64,000 bases of DNA, taken from NCBI GenBank assembly GCA_022842595.1, contig JALHPF010000026.1, positions 1 through 64,000 on the forward strand, written 5' to 3'. Positions 32,603-41,407 of the stretch are shown here, piece after piece. Under the pieces are notes generated by a model, which was not told the origin of the DNA, made no database searches, and was given only the letters and a program-made list of their open reading frames with translations. Position numbers and translations under genes: made by a program. This stretch comes from Rubrivivax sp. (GTDB lineage: Bacteria; Pseudomonadota; Gammaproteobacteria; Burkholderiales; Burkholderiaceae_C). Positions within the stretch are counted from its first letter, which is position 1. Each line of letters begins with the position of its first letter.

Positions 32603-33391
32603 ATGACGCAGATTCTCAAGACCCTTCGTACCCATCTGGCCCTGGCGGCCTGGCTCACCCTGGCAGCGAATGGCGCGCAGGCGCACGACATCGTGCTGGA
32701 ACCGCAGCGCGACGGCGTTGCCGTGCGCTACGGCCATGCGCAGGACTGGCAGCAGGTTCAGGACGGCAAGCTCGTCGACCTGCAACTGCTGCGCGGCAGT
32801 GAAGCGCCGCAGGACATGCGCGCCAGCCTGCGCCCGCGGCGCATCGACTTCTTGATGCCGCTGCCGGCCGGCCGCCAGCCGCTGCTGGTGGCGGCCCGCT
32901 ACGATAACGGCCTGTGGGCGCGCCTGCCGGCCGTGGGCGGCGCCAAGGCCGTGGCGCGCAACACCACGCGGCTGATGCTGCCCGAGGCCGCGCTGGTGAC
33001 CAACAACCTGAAGTTCGCGAAGGCGCTTGTTCTCACCGCGGAAGACAGCGTGGTCTACAAGCGCACCGTCGGCCACCTGCTGGAACTGGTGCCGCAGCGC
33101 AACCCGGCCAGCCTGAAGGCGGGTGAAGCGCTGGAGGTGCTGGTGCTGTTCAAGGGCCAGCCGCAGGCCGATGTCGAGATCGAGCTCAGTAACCTGGAAG
33201 ACATTCCCGGCCAGGCCCAGCGCTTCCGCAGCGACGCCAATGGCATCGCCCGTGTGACGCTGCTGCCCAAGGGCGTGAACACCCTGGGTGCCTTGTTCGA
33301 GCGGCCCAACGACGGCAGCCTGGGCGAGGCCTCGCGTGCCGTGGGCGCCGACAAGTTCGTGCTCGCCGCGAGCCTGAGCTTCGTGCGCTGA
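32603..33391 (+). CDS. DUF4198 periplasmic protein (nickel/cobalt-linked)
   Basis: A 262-residue exported protein. AAAGGAACG precedes ATG 32603; the signal is ALAAWLTLAANGAQAHD, giving a mature N-terminal His (HDIVLEPQ). The remainder has the strand pattern of PF10670/DUF4198 (VAVRYGHAQDWQ, LEVLVLFKGQPQADVEIELS, FRSDANGIARVTLLPKG), a family tied to nickel and cobalt transport. It starts 32 bases after the TonB-dependent receptor and is probably co-expressed. Confidence 0.82.
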   Translation: MTQILKTLRTHLALAAWLTLAANGAQAHDIVLEPQRDGVAVRYGHAQDWQQVQDGKLVDLQLLRGSEAPQDMRASLRPRRIDFLMPLPAGRQPLLVAARYDNGLWARLPAVGGAKAVARNTTRLMLPEAALVTNNLKFAKALVLTAEDSVVYKRTVGHLLELVPQRNPASLKAGEALEVLVLFKGQPQADVEIELSNLEDIPGQAQRFRSDANGIARVTLLPKGVNTLGALFERPNDGSLGEASRAVGADKFVLAASLSFVR

Positions 33392-33581
33392 AGCCGGGCG
33401 CTGCGCCTTCCCGGCATCGTCAGGCGACGGTGCCGGTGGGCAGCAGCGCCAGGCAGGGCTCGGCCAGGTTGGCTGGCGCCTGAATCGGTTTGGCTTGCGA
33501 GCTTTTCACGGCAGCGTCAACTGCGGGGCCTAGCGTCGGGTCTGCACGGACATCGTGTCGCGAATGCCTCGAGGAGAAAAC

Positions 33582-34844
33582 ATGTTCAAGCCCCTGACCC
33601 TGGCCGCAGCTGCTGCGTCCATCCTGCTGATCGGCCACCCGGCACCGGCTTCGGCACAGCCCGTTGCTGTCGCCAAGCGCGCCGTGGCTCAACTGGGCCC
33701 GCGCCCTTTCTTCCTGGTCAACGACATGAGCGAAGGGCCGCTGAAGCAGGAGCTGCAGGCCTGCGCCGACCGTCGCGTCAACTATGTGCGTTCGCAGTTC
33801 TCCATCGGGCACCGGGGCGCGGCCATGCAGTTTCCCGAGCACACCAAGGAGAGCTACGAAGCCGCCGCCCTGATGGGAGCCGGCATCCTGGAGTGCGATG
33901 TTGCCTTCACCAAGGACAAGGAACTCGTCTGCCGCCATGCGCAGAACGACCTGCACACCACCACCAACATCCTGGCGACGCCGCTGGCCAGCAAGTGCAC
34001 CCGCGGCTTCGTGCCCGCCACCTTCGACGCCAACGGCACCCGCCTGACCGCGGCCACGGCCGAATGCCGCACCAGCGACATCACCCTTGCTGAATTCAAG
34101 ACCCTGCGCGGCAAGATGGATGCCTTCAACCCCAGTGCCCGCACCGTCGCCGAATACCTGGGCGGCACCGCCAACTGGCGTACCGACCTGTACAGCGGCC
34201 CGAGCAGCGGCACCCTGCTGTCGCACAAGGAAAGCATCGAGTTGTTCAAGCGCCTGGGCGTGAAGATGACGCCGGAGCTGAAGTTCCCGACGGTGGCCAT
34301 GCCTTTCGACGGTTTCACGCAGGAAGCCTACGCACAGAAGCTCATCGACGAGTACCGTGCCGCAGGCGTGCCGCCGCAGAACGTCTGGCCGCAGTCCTTC
34401 AACCTGCCTGACGTGCTGTACTGGGTGAACAACGAGCCCAGCTTCGGCGTGCAGGGCGTGTTCCTGGACGACGCCAACACCGTGGCCGACCTGCCCAGCC
34501 TGGCACAGCTGCAGGCGCTGCGCGCTCAAGGTGTCCGCATCTGGGCGCCGCCGACCTTCGCCCTGCTGGCCACCGGCGCGGGCAACAGCATCGTGCCTTC
34601 GCAGGCTGCGAACAACGCCAAGGCGGCGGGGCTCGACCTCATCACCTGGACGGTCGAGCGCTCGGGGATCCTGGCCGATGGCAACAACGGCTTCTATTTC
34701 CAGACCTTCGACGGTGCCATCAGCCGTGAGGGCGACGTGATGCGCGTGCTGGACGTGCTGGCACGTCAGGTCGGTGTTCTGGGTGTGTTCAGTGACTGGC
34801 CCGCGACCACCACCTTCTATGCCAACTGCGCCGGCCTGCGCTGA
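33582..34844 (+). CDS. Secreted glycerophosphodiester phosphodiesterase-like protein
   Basis: A 420-residue exported protein with a strong ribosome site (GAGGAGAAAAC-ATG) and a signal ending PASAQ. The GDPD signature is [20 protein letters not shown] with [21 protein letters not shown], keeping the catalytic His pair, the Glu-Asp metal pair and the basic residue. The middle differs from cytoplasmic UgpQ by long inserts. It ends with the usual late strand VFSDWPATT. It should release alcohol from glycerophosphodiesters outside the inner membrane. Confidence 0.88.
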   Translation: MFKPLTLAAAAASILLIGHPAPASAQPVAVAKRAVAQLGPRPFFLVNDMSEGPLKQELQACADRRVNYVRSQFSIGHRGAAMQFPEHTKESYEAAALMGAGILECDVAFTKDKELVCRHAQNDLHTTTNILATPLASKCTRGFVPATFDANGTRLTAATAECRTSDITLAEFKTLRGKMDAFNPSARTVAEYLGGTANWRTDLYSGPSSGTLLSHKESIELFKRLGVKMTPELKFPTVAMPFDGFTQEAYAQKLIDEYRAAGVPPQNVWPQSFNLPDVLYWVNNEPSFGVQGVFLDDANTVADLPSLAQLQALRAQGVRIWAPPTFALLATGAGNSIVPSQAANNAKAAGLDLITWTVERSGILADGNNGFYFQTFDGAISREGDVMRVLDVLARQVGVLGVFSDWPATTTFYANCAGLR

Positions 34845-34892
34845 CGCGGCAGAGCTTCCCCAGGCACACACCACGACCCAAGGAGCTTTGTC

Positions 34893-35486
34893 TTGAAACT
34901 CAAACCCCTGTTGCTGGCCGCCGCGCTCGCGGCTGCAGCGCAATGGCCGGCCCATGCCGAAACCCTCGTCGTCAACCTCGCCGGCTGGTCAGCCTCTGGC
35001 GACTTCGGCGACCCCAGCAACACCAGCGCCTTCTTCAGCCTGCCTGCAGGCAGCACGGTGACCGGCTTCGACTATGCCGGGCTCGTCTTCACCGCGTTTG
35101 CGCCCAGCTGGCGCGAAGAGATGGTGATCTCGGTCAACAACACCACCGGCGCGCCCCAGACCATCCAGGAATTCATGGACTGGGCGCCCAGCGTCGAACG
35201 CAGTGCCGGCGTCGCGGGCCCGCTGAATGGCAGCTGGCGCGGCGCCACGGGTACCGAAGGGCCCTACGGTGCGGGCCTGAGCTTCACGGTCGGCGCTGGA
35301 ACGAACAACCTCTGGGTCACGGTCTTCGACGGCCTGCCCGATGCGGTAGCCCCCAACTTCAGCATCAGCGCCGGCTCGTTGACGATCCACTACACGGCGC
35401 CGATCCCCGAGCCAGCAAGCTATGGGTTGATGGCGCTGGGCTTGCTGGGTGTGGCGGCGGCGGCAGGGCGGCCCAAGGCCGGTTGA
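34893..35486 (+). CDS. PEP-CTERM sorting-domain protein, TTG start
   Basis: A 197-residue secreted protein. The only start with a good ribosome site (AAGGAG, eight bases ahead) is TTG at 34893. A signal peptide (LLLAAALAAAAQWPAHAE) leads into a beta-rich body (ETLVVNLAGWSASGDFG, AGTNNLWVTVFDGLP). It ends IPEPASYGLMALGLLGVAAA-AGRPKAG, a PEP-CTERM signal whose basic end is weaker than usual. It is the third such protein in the window. Function unknown. Confidence 0.82.
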   Translation: MKLKPLLLAAALAAAAQWPAHAETLVVNLAGWSASGDFGDPSNTSAFFSLPAGSTVTGFDYAGLVFTAFAPSWREEMVISVNNTTGAPQTIQEFMDWAPSVERSAGVAGPLNGSWRGATGTEGPYGAGLSFTVGAGTNNLWVTVFDGLPDAVAPNFSISAGSLTIHYTAPIPEPASYGLMALGLLGVAAAAGRPKAG

Positions 35487-35521
35487 GGAACCGGTAGGGG
35501 CGCAATTCTCGGCATCGAGCA

Positions 35522-35956
35522 ATGGCCAAGCTCGACGATGTCTCCTGGCACCTCGGTGGCGGCGAATTTCCCCAGGGATTGCCCGAGGAAAGCGCCGCCA
35601 CCCATATCGGCTGCTTCGTGGCCTGGGCCATCGACCGTGGCCTGTGGGGCCAGCCCTCGACCGCCGCGGAGCGGTCAGCCATCGACGACGTGGCGAGCGG
35701 GCGGATGTCGGCTCGAGGCTTCGTGCTGCAGGAATGCGACGGCAAGCTGTTCACAGCAATGTTGATCGAAGAGTGTGCAGCGTTCGCGGACAAGTGCTAC
35801 GAAGCCTATGTCGAGGACTACCTGCAGACACTCACACGAGGCCTGGGCTCGGACTACCTGGTGAGCGAGAACGCAGCGAACCAGAAGACGATGGCTGCGA
35901 TCCTCGACCGCCGGTTCGAAGACTGGAAGCGTCGCCCTTGGTGGAAGTTTTGGTAG
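35522..35956 (+). CDS. Conserved hypothetical protein (DUF7832-like)
   Basis: A 144-residue soluble protein starting MAKLDDVSWHLGGGEFP. HIGCFVAWAIDRGLWG and YEAYVEDYLQTL with the Trp-rich end WKRRPWWKFW recall small bacterial proteins that often sit in polymorphic-toxin or immunity settings, but no toxin is nearby here. No signal peptide. The function is unknown. Confidence 0.65.
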   Translation: MAKLDDVSWHLGGGEFPQGLPEESAATHIGCFVAWAIDRGLWGQPSTAAERSAIDDVASGRMSARGFVLQECDGKLFTAMLIEECAAFADKCYEAYVEDYLQTLTRGLGSDYLVSENAANQKTMAAILDRRFEDWKRRPWWKFW

Positions 35957-36047
35957 GCCCGGGTGCGAACCGGCTTGGGGTCGGTGGCGCGTATCCGGGC
36001 TGGTGGCGGCGCAGCCCCGATGCGCACACGAGGGCAGATGGAAGAGC

Positions 36048-36449
36048 TCAGCCGGACTTCTTCGGCCGGCCTGTCTTCAGCAGTTCCAGCTTGTCCAGGC
36101 GCTCCTTCAGTTTCGCCGCGGGCAGCGCGGCCAGCGCCTGCAGGCCGGCACGCAGCAGCTCGCTTTTCTTCGCCGGGCGTTGCAGCCCGAGGGCCCGAGA
36201 TTTCAGCAGGTCGATCAGGTCGAAGTCCTGCTGTGGCATGGTGAAACTGTCGCGCACCAGCTTGGCCCGCGGCTTCGCGTGTGTCTTGCCGGGCGTCGGG
36301 GTTTCCGCTTGAGCGACTGACTTGGCTGCCTTGGCCGGCGGGTTGCTTGCAAGCTTGGCGACTTTGGCCTGCTTGGAAGGCACCGCTTTCGCGCGCGTGG
36401 TGGATACGGCCTTGGGCGCCGCGGTGGCTGGCTTGTCGACGGTTGCCAT
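36048..36449 (-). CDS. DNA-binding-like protein with histone-H1-type tail
   Basis: A 133-residue protein in two parts. Residues 1-65 are Lys/Ala/Pro-rich (KAVPSKQAKVAKLASNPPAK), like the tails of bacterial histone H1-type proteins. Residues about 66-133 (SFTMPQQDFDLIDLLKSRAL, RPAKKSELLRAGLQALAAL) resemble a ribbon-helix-helix unit: one strand, then two helices. An AGGAG site precedes the ATG, and an AT-rich inverted repeat lies just upstream, consistent with self-regulation. It probably binds DNA; targets are unknown. Confidence 0.65.
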   Translation of the reverse strand: MATVDKPATAAPKAVSTTRAKAVPSKQAKVAKLASNPPAKAAKSVAQAETPTPGKTHAKPRAKLVRDSFTMPQQDFDLIDLLKSRALGLQRPAKKSELLRAGLQALAALPAAKLKERLDKLELLKTGRPKKSG

Positions 36450-36470
36450 CGGGTTTAGCTCCTAAATGAG

Positions 36471-36483
36471 ATAAACCGTTTAT
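36471..36483. promoter_or_regulatory. Inverted repeat ATAAAC-C-GTTTAT upstream of the tailed gene
   Basis: A perfect 6+6 inverted repeat lies 22 bases upstream of the ATG at 36449, in the only markedly AT-rich patch nearby. The flank repeats part of it (ACGGTATAAACGG on the coding strand). It is a candidate operator for the ribbon-helix-helix-like product. Confidence 0.5.
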
Positions 36484-36524
36484 ACCGTAAATCTGATTAT
36501 CAAGGTCCTCCCGGTTGCCCAGGT

Positions 36525-37364
36525 TCAGCGCGCGTTTGCCAGTTGTGGCTTTTGGGACGCGGCTTGGGTCTGGAAGAACTGCAGATCATCGATTTCGTAG
36601 CGCACCATGCCGTCCGGGCACCAGAAATCAAAGCAAGCCTGGCTGCCTTTCAATTCAAGCAGGCCCATACCCACCACCTTCTCGCCCTGCCGGGCCTGGT
36701 GTTCATCGGGCAGGACAAAGCCGGTCGATGGCATCCAGATATGGCGGACGCCTTCGATCACGCGGTCCCGGAACTGGTGCATGTGGCCCGACACGACCAG
36801 CCGCAGGGTGCTGTGCAGAGGGCCGGCAAGCAGGCGCCGCGTCGCATCGGCATTCACATGGCGGCCGCGGCGCACAGCGTCGCCAGCGCTGCGGCAGAGC
36901 AAGGGCCGGTGCAGGAACAGGGCAGTGTGCGTGTGGGCGCCAGCCGGCAGAACTTGCTGCTCGATCCACGCCCACTGGGTAGCTTCCTCCGTCGTGCCCG
37001 AGCCCAGCAGCTGCGCATCGATGCCCAGCAGAAGCCAGCTGCCAGCCTGCACCGCCCAGCGGCCGGGGCCGAACATCTCGCCGTAGCCCTTCATCCGTTC
37101 AGCGCTGAGCGGCGTTTCCCCGGAGCCGTCGCCCAGGTCGTGGTTGCCAGGCACACAGCGCAGCGGTGTCGGCCAATGGCGCATCAGGCGCGAGGCGAAT
37201 GCCAGTTCTTCCTCGTCACTCTGCCCATCGAGCGTGATGTCGCCCAGGTGGATGCTGAACGTTGCGTCGATGCGGGCAATGGCCCTGCGTGCCGCATGCC
37301 AATTGGCCACACACTCCGGTGAACGGACGGAGAGGTGCGTGTCGGCAATCAGGGCGATGCGCAT
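36525..37364 (-). CDS. Calcineurin-like metallophosphoesterase
   Basis: A 279-residue soluble protein starting MRIALIADTHLS (37364). All family metal motifs are present in order: ADTHL, HLGDITLDG, CVPGNHDLGDG, LFLHRPL and VVSGHMHQFRD. It resembles CpdA/Icc-type cyclic-nucleotide phosphodiesterases in size and motif spacing, but the substrate cannot be fixed. It stands alone on the minus strand, divergent from a small plus-strand gene. Confidence 0.85.
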   Translation of the reverse strand: MRIALIADTHLSVRSPECVANWHAARRAIARIDATFSIHLGDITLDGQSDEEELAFASRLMRHWPTPLRCVPGNHDLGDGSGETPLSAERMKGYGEMFGPGRWAVQAGSWLLLGIDAQLLGSGTTEEATQWAWIEQQVLPAGAHTHTALFLHRPLLCRSAGDAVRRGRHVNADATRRLLAGPLHSTLRLVVSGHMHQFRDRVIEGVRHIWMPSTGFVLPDEHQARQGEKVVGMGLLELKGSQACFDFWCPDGMVRYEIDDLQFFQTQAASQKPQLANAR

Positions 37365-37533
37365 GGTGCCTCCTGGCGGCAACGGTTGCCGGCTGAGGAA
37401 AGCTAGCCGGGCGTGGTGACGCGCCGATGTCCGATCGGCTAGGCTATGGTTGGCCGGCTTGCACGCCTATCTTGCGTGCATTCGATCCCCGAGCCAGATC
37501 ACCCAGACTCTGTACAAATCCCCAGGAGCCGTC

Positions 37534-37761
37534 ATGACGACCCCACTTTCCGCCGACACCCTCGTGACTGTGACGACGCAGGAGGTTCTGCCTGCCTTCG
37601 GTCTGGCCTTCGTCGTCGACGACACGAATACCACCTGGGGCATCACGCGCAGCGCCGAAGGCCCGGGTCTGCAGACGCTGGAGCGGGGCAGCCGATTGCA
37701 GGTCAGCCTGGAGCGGCACGATGGTTTCAGCCTCGTCCGTTCCTACCGCCAGCTGAGCTGA
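37534..37761 (+). CDS. Small hypothetical protein
   Basis: A 75-residue protein with CAGGAG before the ATG at 37534. It is strand-rich (LVTVTTQEVLPAFGLAFVVD, RLQVSLERHDGFSLVRSY) and looks like a small beta-barrel or cold-shock-sized fold, but I cannot name it. No signal peptide. A GC hairpin follows at 37776. Confidence 0.55.
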   Translation: MTTPLSADTLVTVTTQEVLPAFGLAFVVDDTNTTWGITRSAEGPGLQTLERGSRLQVSLERHDGFSLVRSYRQLS

Positions 37762-38343
37762 TCCGCGCGGCTGGTCGCGCCAGGCTGGTCTGGCGCGGCG
37801 CGCTGTTGTCGGTGTCTCGCGCAAACGCGCATTGTTGGCTTCGGCTGCATCGGTTGGCGACAGGCCGCCTTGTCGTGTGTCACCCGCGTGTCACCGCCCT
37901 GCGAGTTCGAGTTGAGTCGCGATGCCGCGGCAAATGCCGATCGGAATTCGGCCTGGCCCAAGTCATGCCGCAGCACCCGGGTCGGCAACCCGCTGCGTAC
38001 CGACGAATAGATCCCGCACGCCAGGCTGGCACTCGTCCGCGCTGAAGTCGCCCGGCTGCACGGTTGGTCTGGTGTGCCGACCGGGCTTCGGCGCTGCCTT
38101 CAGGTTCATCCCGCCCGTGTTGCCATCGGCGGCAGCAGCCTGAGCTCGGCAAAGGTCGTGCCGCTGCTTCGGGCTTAAGCGGGTATCTCGCAGCCGAGAA
38201 CCAGGCCGGCGTTCGCAAGCCGCAAGAACGTCTGTAATCCACGGGCTGCGCAATCGACTATGCCCACAGCCGCAGACGACAGCCAACGACCTGGGTGGCC
38301 TGCGAGTCGTTTTCTCATTGCCACACAACCTGGAGCCACGACC
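37762..38343. other. Intergenic region before the catalase-like gene
   Basis: No convincing gene in 580 bases. An 8-bp hairpin (CGCGCCAG / CTGGCGCG, six-base loop) at 37776-37797 may end transcription of the small upstream gene. The rest probably includes the catalase-like promoter, which I cannot place. Confidence 0.5.
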
Positions 38344-39360
38344 ATGACACATCGGGTGCACTACCTCCTTGCCACAGCCAGCGCTCTGTGGAGCCTGGGC
38401 GCCGCTGCGCAGACACCGGCCGCGGCGCCGGTGGATCCGAATGCATTCCTGAACCAGTTCGAAGCGACGTTCGGCAAGTTCGATGGCTTTCGCAGATCGG
38501 GTGCCAAGGGCATCTGCGCCACGGGCGAGTTCGTCGGCAGCGCCGACGCCCGGGCGCTTTCGACGAGCTCGGCCTTCAGTGGCCGACCGGTGCCGGTGAT
38601 CGTGCGTTTCTCGGTGGGTGGTGCCAATCCGAAGGCGCCTGACAACGCCAGGTCCCAGCGCAACCTGGCTCTGCAGTTCGACCTGCCGAATGGTGAGCAG
38701 TGGCAGATGGGCAACATCTCGGCGCCGGTGTTCGGTGCTTCTTCGCCGCAGCAGTTCTTCGGCCGACTGGCTTCGCTGCAGCCCGACGCGGCCACGGGCA
38801 AGCCGGACGCGGACAAGGTCAAGGCTTTCGCGGACGCCAACCCCGAAGTGCTGCTGCAGGGCAAGTACTACGCGGCGCAGCCGGTACCGGCCAGTTTCGG
38901 CACGGTCAACTACTGGGGTGTTCACGCCTTCGGTTTTGTCAACGCCAGCGGCAACCGCCAGTTCGGAAAGTGGATCTTCGAACCCGTGGCGGGTGTCCAG
39001 GGCCTGAGCGACGACGAGGCAAAGGCCAAGGGGCCGGTCTTCCTTTTCGACGACCTGCGGCAGCGGGTGAAGGCCGGGCAGGTGGCCTTCAACTTCAACC
39101 TCGAGCTGGCGCAGGCCGGCGACAGGATCGACAGTGCCACCGTGCCATTGCCGGAAGGCCGCAAGAAGGTCAACCTGGGCCTGCTGAAGGTGACTTCCGT
39201 GGCTGAAGACGGCGGGGGCCCCTGCTTGACGATCACCTACAACCCCATGGTCCTGCCCAAGGGTGTGGAACCCTCCGCCGACCCGATGATTGCGGCCCGC
39301 GCCGCCCCCTACGGCATCGGCCTGAGCCGCCGCCTGACCGAAGGCGCCAAACAGCAGTAG
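38344..39360 (+). CDS. Exported catalase-like (SrpA-type) heme protein
   Basis: A 338-residue protein with a signal peptide (LLATASALWSLGAAAQ). The catalase-like core includes GICATGEFVGSADA, PVIVRFSVGGANPKAPDN and SQRNLALQFDLPNGEQW, later TVNYWGVHAFGF and FDDLRQRVKAGQVAFNFNLEL. This is the mini-catalase SrpA family, smaller than true catalases and here sent to the periplasm. Expected activity is peroxide-dependent. Its last 50 bases overlap a run-on minus-strand frame from the VOC gene. Confidence 0.85.
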   Translation: MTHRVHYLLATASALWSLGAAAQTPAAAPVDPNAFLNQFEATFGKFDGFRRSGAKGICATGEFVGSADARALSTSSAFSGRPVPVIVRFSVGGANPKAPDNARSQRNLALQFDLPNGEQWQMGNISAPVFGASSPQQFFGRLASLQPDAATGKPDADKVKAFADANPEVLLQGKYYAAQPVPASFGTVNYWGVHAFGFVNASGNRQFGKWIFEPVAGVQGLSDDEAKAKGPVFLFDDLRQRVKAGQVAFNFNLELAQAGDRIDSATVPLPEGRKKVNLGLLKVTSVAEDGGGPCLTITYNPMVLPKGVEPSADPMIAARAAPYGIGLSRRLTEGAKQQ

Positions 39361-40151
39361 CCAGCCTCATCGCACCGGGAACCCGCACGAGAGTTGCCTC
39401 GGCTTCGATGGAACGTGCAAAGCGGTGCGGGTCTACGAAGCGCTGCACGAAGCGGGCTTCGAGCCTGACCCACGAGGCAGTTGTCGCCGGCGCGTGGGTC
39501 GGCTTCTGCGTGGCTGACCGACCAGGGCGGTGGGCAGAACCAGCGTGGAATCAGCGCCGGGTCGGTCCAGCAGCGGAACAGGGCCGCCGGGCTGGCGGTG
39601 ATGTCGCGGGTGATCACGAGGTCGCGTCGGGAGATCGCGGCGGGGTGGCGCTGTGGGTCACGGTGAGTTCCCTTACTCCTCCGAGTGCATCGGGCCATCG
39701 GGACCGGCTCGCCGCTGACCGCCCAGCTCACGCCATGGCGGTCGGTCAGCATGCCGAAGGTCTTCGCCCAGAACGACGGGGCCAGCGGCATCGTGATGTG
39801 GCCACCCTCGGCCAGCGCGGCAAAGGCTCGTTCGGCCTGGTCCACGGTGTCGACCTGCAGCGCCAGCATCACGCCTTTGACACCGTCGAAGGGCATGCCG
39901 GGCGGCGCGTCTCCGGCCATCAGCCGCGCGCCACCTGGCAGGAGCAGGCAGCCGTGCATGACGGCTTCTGGTGGCGGCAGTTCGACGCAGCAGCCCGAGG
40001 CTCGGGCTGCGGGCTCGAGTTCGGGTGGGCGCGGCATGTCGGCATAGGTCAACATCGCCTCGACGGTGGCGTCCAGCGCCTGGGCGTAGAAGGCGAACAC
40101 CTCGCGGGTGCTGCCGGGAAAGCTGAGGTAAGGGCTCAGAGAGGTGGCCAT
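39309..40151 (-). CDS. VOC-fold (PhnB/glyoxalase-like) protein with read-through tail
   Basis: The start at 40151 has CAGGAG ahead. Residues 1-150 are a VOC domain of the PhnB-like kind (SPYLSFPGSTREVFAFYAQA, LQVDTVDQAERAFAALAEGG, GMLTDRHGVSWAVSGEPVPM). In an adjacent frame the expected end MHSEE-stop occurs at about 39673, so a small frameshift near 39690 has removed the stop. The present frame runs on into a broken SRPBCC domain and ends at 39309, inside the catalase-like gene. The VOC part may still work; the tail is probably debris. Confidence 0.65.
   Translation of the reverse strand: MATSLSPYLSFPGSTREVFAFYAQALDATVEAMLTYADMPRPPELEPAARASGCCVELPPPEAVMHGCLLLPGGARLMAGDAPPGMPFDGVKGVMLALQVDTVDQAERAFAALAEGGHITMPLAPSFWAKTFGMLTDRHGVSWAVSGEPVPMARCTRRSKGTHRDPQRHPAAISRRDLVITRDITASPAALFRCWTDPALIPRWFCPPPWSVSHAEADPRAGDNCLVGQARSPLRAALRRPAPLCTFHRSRGNSRAGSRCDEAGYCCLAPSVRRRLRPMP
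39486..39623 (-). pseudogene. SRPBCC (AHSA1-like) domain fragment
   Basis: DLVITRDITASPAALFRCWT followed by DPALIPRWFCPPPWSVSHAEADPRAG matches the first 45 residues of AHSA1/START-type proteins. After that the frame loses similarity, and pieces appear in other frames. VOC and AHSA1 genes are commonly adjacent. Here the second gene is truncated and fused by frameshift to the VOC gene. Confidence 0.6.
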
Positions 40152-40376
40152 GCGGTGCTCCTGAGCGTTCGGTGGGTCGTGTTGCCGGCAAGCCGGTCTG
40201 TACACGTCGAACGGGCGGCCTCGGTTACGACAGGCGGCCGAGAAGAAAGACCCCGTCCATCCGTCTGCCAGGCGTGGGTGGTGATCCGCGCCGACGCCAC
40301 GGCCCCCGTTTCAGCGCGCGAAGGACGAGCCCGGTGGCCTGCTGCGCTCAGCCATGCGCCTGGTGCGGTCGGCCGC

Positions 40377-40883
40377 CTAGCGGTCGGCCAGAGTGCTGGG
40401 CGGCGGCTGCAGCGGGTCTTCGGCCAGCAAGACGGCGGCGCGCTGCGCTTCCAGAACGCTGAACGCCGGCGCTGAGGTCTGTCTGCGTTGGCGACGCAGT
40501 GCCCAGGCCAGCCCACCGACAGCGCCTGCCATCAGCAGGGCAGGGCCCGCCCACAGCAAGGCCGTGGTGGCCTTCACGGGTGGGCGGTAGAGAACGAAGT
40601 CGCCGTAGCGTGCGGTCATGTAGTCGATGACCTCGTGGTCGGCGCGCCCGGCACGAAGCTGCTCGCGGACCCGATTCTTCAGATCGACGGCCAGCGGCGC
40701 ATGCGAATCCGCCAGGGACTGGTTCTGGCAGACCAGGCAGCGCAGTTCGGCGGCCAGCCGGTTGACGCGTTGTTCCAGTGCCGGGTCTGCCGCCGTGGGC
40801 GTGGCCTCGGCGGCCAGCGCGGTGGCTCCGACCCAGGCCGCAGCCAGACCGATCGACCCCAGCAGGCGGCGGGTCGCGTTCAT
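40377..40883 (-). CDS. ccmH: Cytochrome c biogenesis protein CcmH (CycL)
   Basis: A 168-residue exported protein with the diagnostic LRCLVCQNQSLADS, whose two Cys reduce the apocytochrome heme-binding Cys pair. It keeps the three-helix domain (AVDLKNRVREQLRAGRADHE, YMTARYGDFVLYRPP) and a single membrane anchor (ALLWAGPALLMAGAVGGLAW). A CcmI-like C-terminal TPR domain is absent. It is the last gene of the left arm and overlaps ccmG by four bases. Confidence 0.92.
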   Translation of the reverse strand: MNATRRLLGSIGLAAAWVGATALAAEATPTAADPALEQRVNRLAAELRCLVCQNQSLADSHAPLAVDLKNRVREQLRAGRADHEVIDYMTARYGDFVLYRPPVKATTALLWAGPALLMAGAVGGLAWALRRQRRQTSAPAFSVLEAQRAAVLLAEDPLQPPPSTLADR

Positions 40884-41407
40884 GCCTGCAGCTTCCGCAG
40901 CAGCGGCGCGATCTGGTCCGACCAGGCCGCAGGGGTCAGCGGGCCGACATGCCGGTGGCGCACCACGCCGTCCCGGTCGATCACGAAGGTCTCCGGCACG
41001 CCATAGACGCCGTACTCGATGCCGACGCTGCCGTCGAGGTCGGATGCGGTGGCGAAGTAGGGGTCCCCGAGCTTGAGCAACCATTCCTGGGCGCTGCGCG
41101 GGTCGTCCTTGTAGTTCAGCCCGACGATGGCCAGCGGGGTTTCGCGCGCCAGCCGGACGAGCAGCGGATGTTCCTCGCGGCAGGGCGCGCACCACGACGC
41201 CCAGACATTCAGAAGCCAGACACGGCCCTGCAGGTCGGCCGGCCCGATGTGTTCGGCAGGGGCCTGCAGGCGCGCGAGCCGGAACGGTGGCGCCGGCCGG
41301 CCGACGTGGGGTGAAGGCAGCTCGCGTGGCTTCAGGCCCAGGCCGGCACCCAGCAGGGCAGCCAGCGCGCCAAAGGCGGCCATTGGCAGAAACCGGCGGT
41401 GCATCAT
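40880..41407 (-). CDS. ccmG: Thiol:disulfide oxidoreductase CcmG (DsbE)
   Basis: A 175-residue membrane-anchored thioredoxin. Motifs are WLLNVWASWCAPCREEHPLL with the CxxC pair, the family GLNYKDDPRSAQEW insert and YGVYGVPETFVIDRDGVVR with the cis-Pro. It re-reduces CcmH or apocytochrome thiols in the periplasm. The start is one of two adjacent ATG codons at 41407/41404; the first overlaps the ccmF stop (TGA at 41404-41406), giving tight coupling. Confidence 0.92.
   Translation of the reverse strand: MMHRRFLPMAAFGALAALLGAGLGLKPRELPSPHVGRPAPPFRLARLQAPAEHIGPADLQGRVWLLNVWASWCAPCREEHPLLVRLARETPLAIVGLNYKDDPRSAQEWLLKLGDPYFATASDLDGSVGIEYGVYGVPETFVIDRDGVVRHRHVGPLTPAAWSDQIAPLLRKLQA

Noticed and set aside
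33396-33418. Terminator after the DUF4198 gene
   Set aside because: GCCGGG/CCCGGC can pair, but the loop is long and no T run follows; too weak to call.
35522-35956. Toxin-immunity pair
   Set aside because: The protein has the look of an immunity protein, but no toxin, secretion or repeat-rich gene is next to it.
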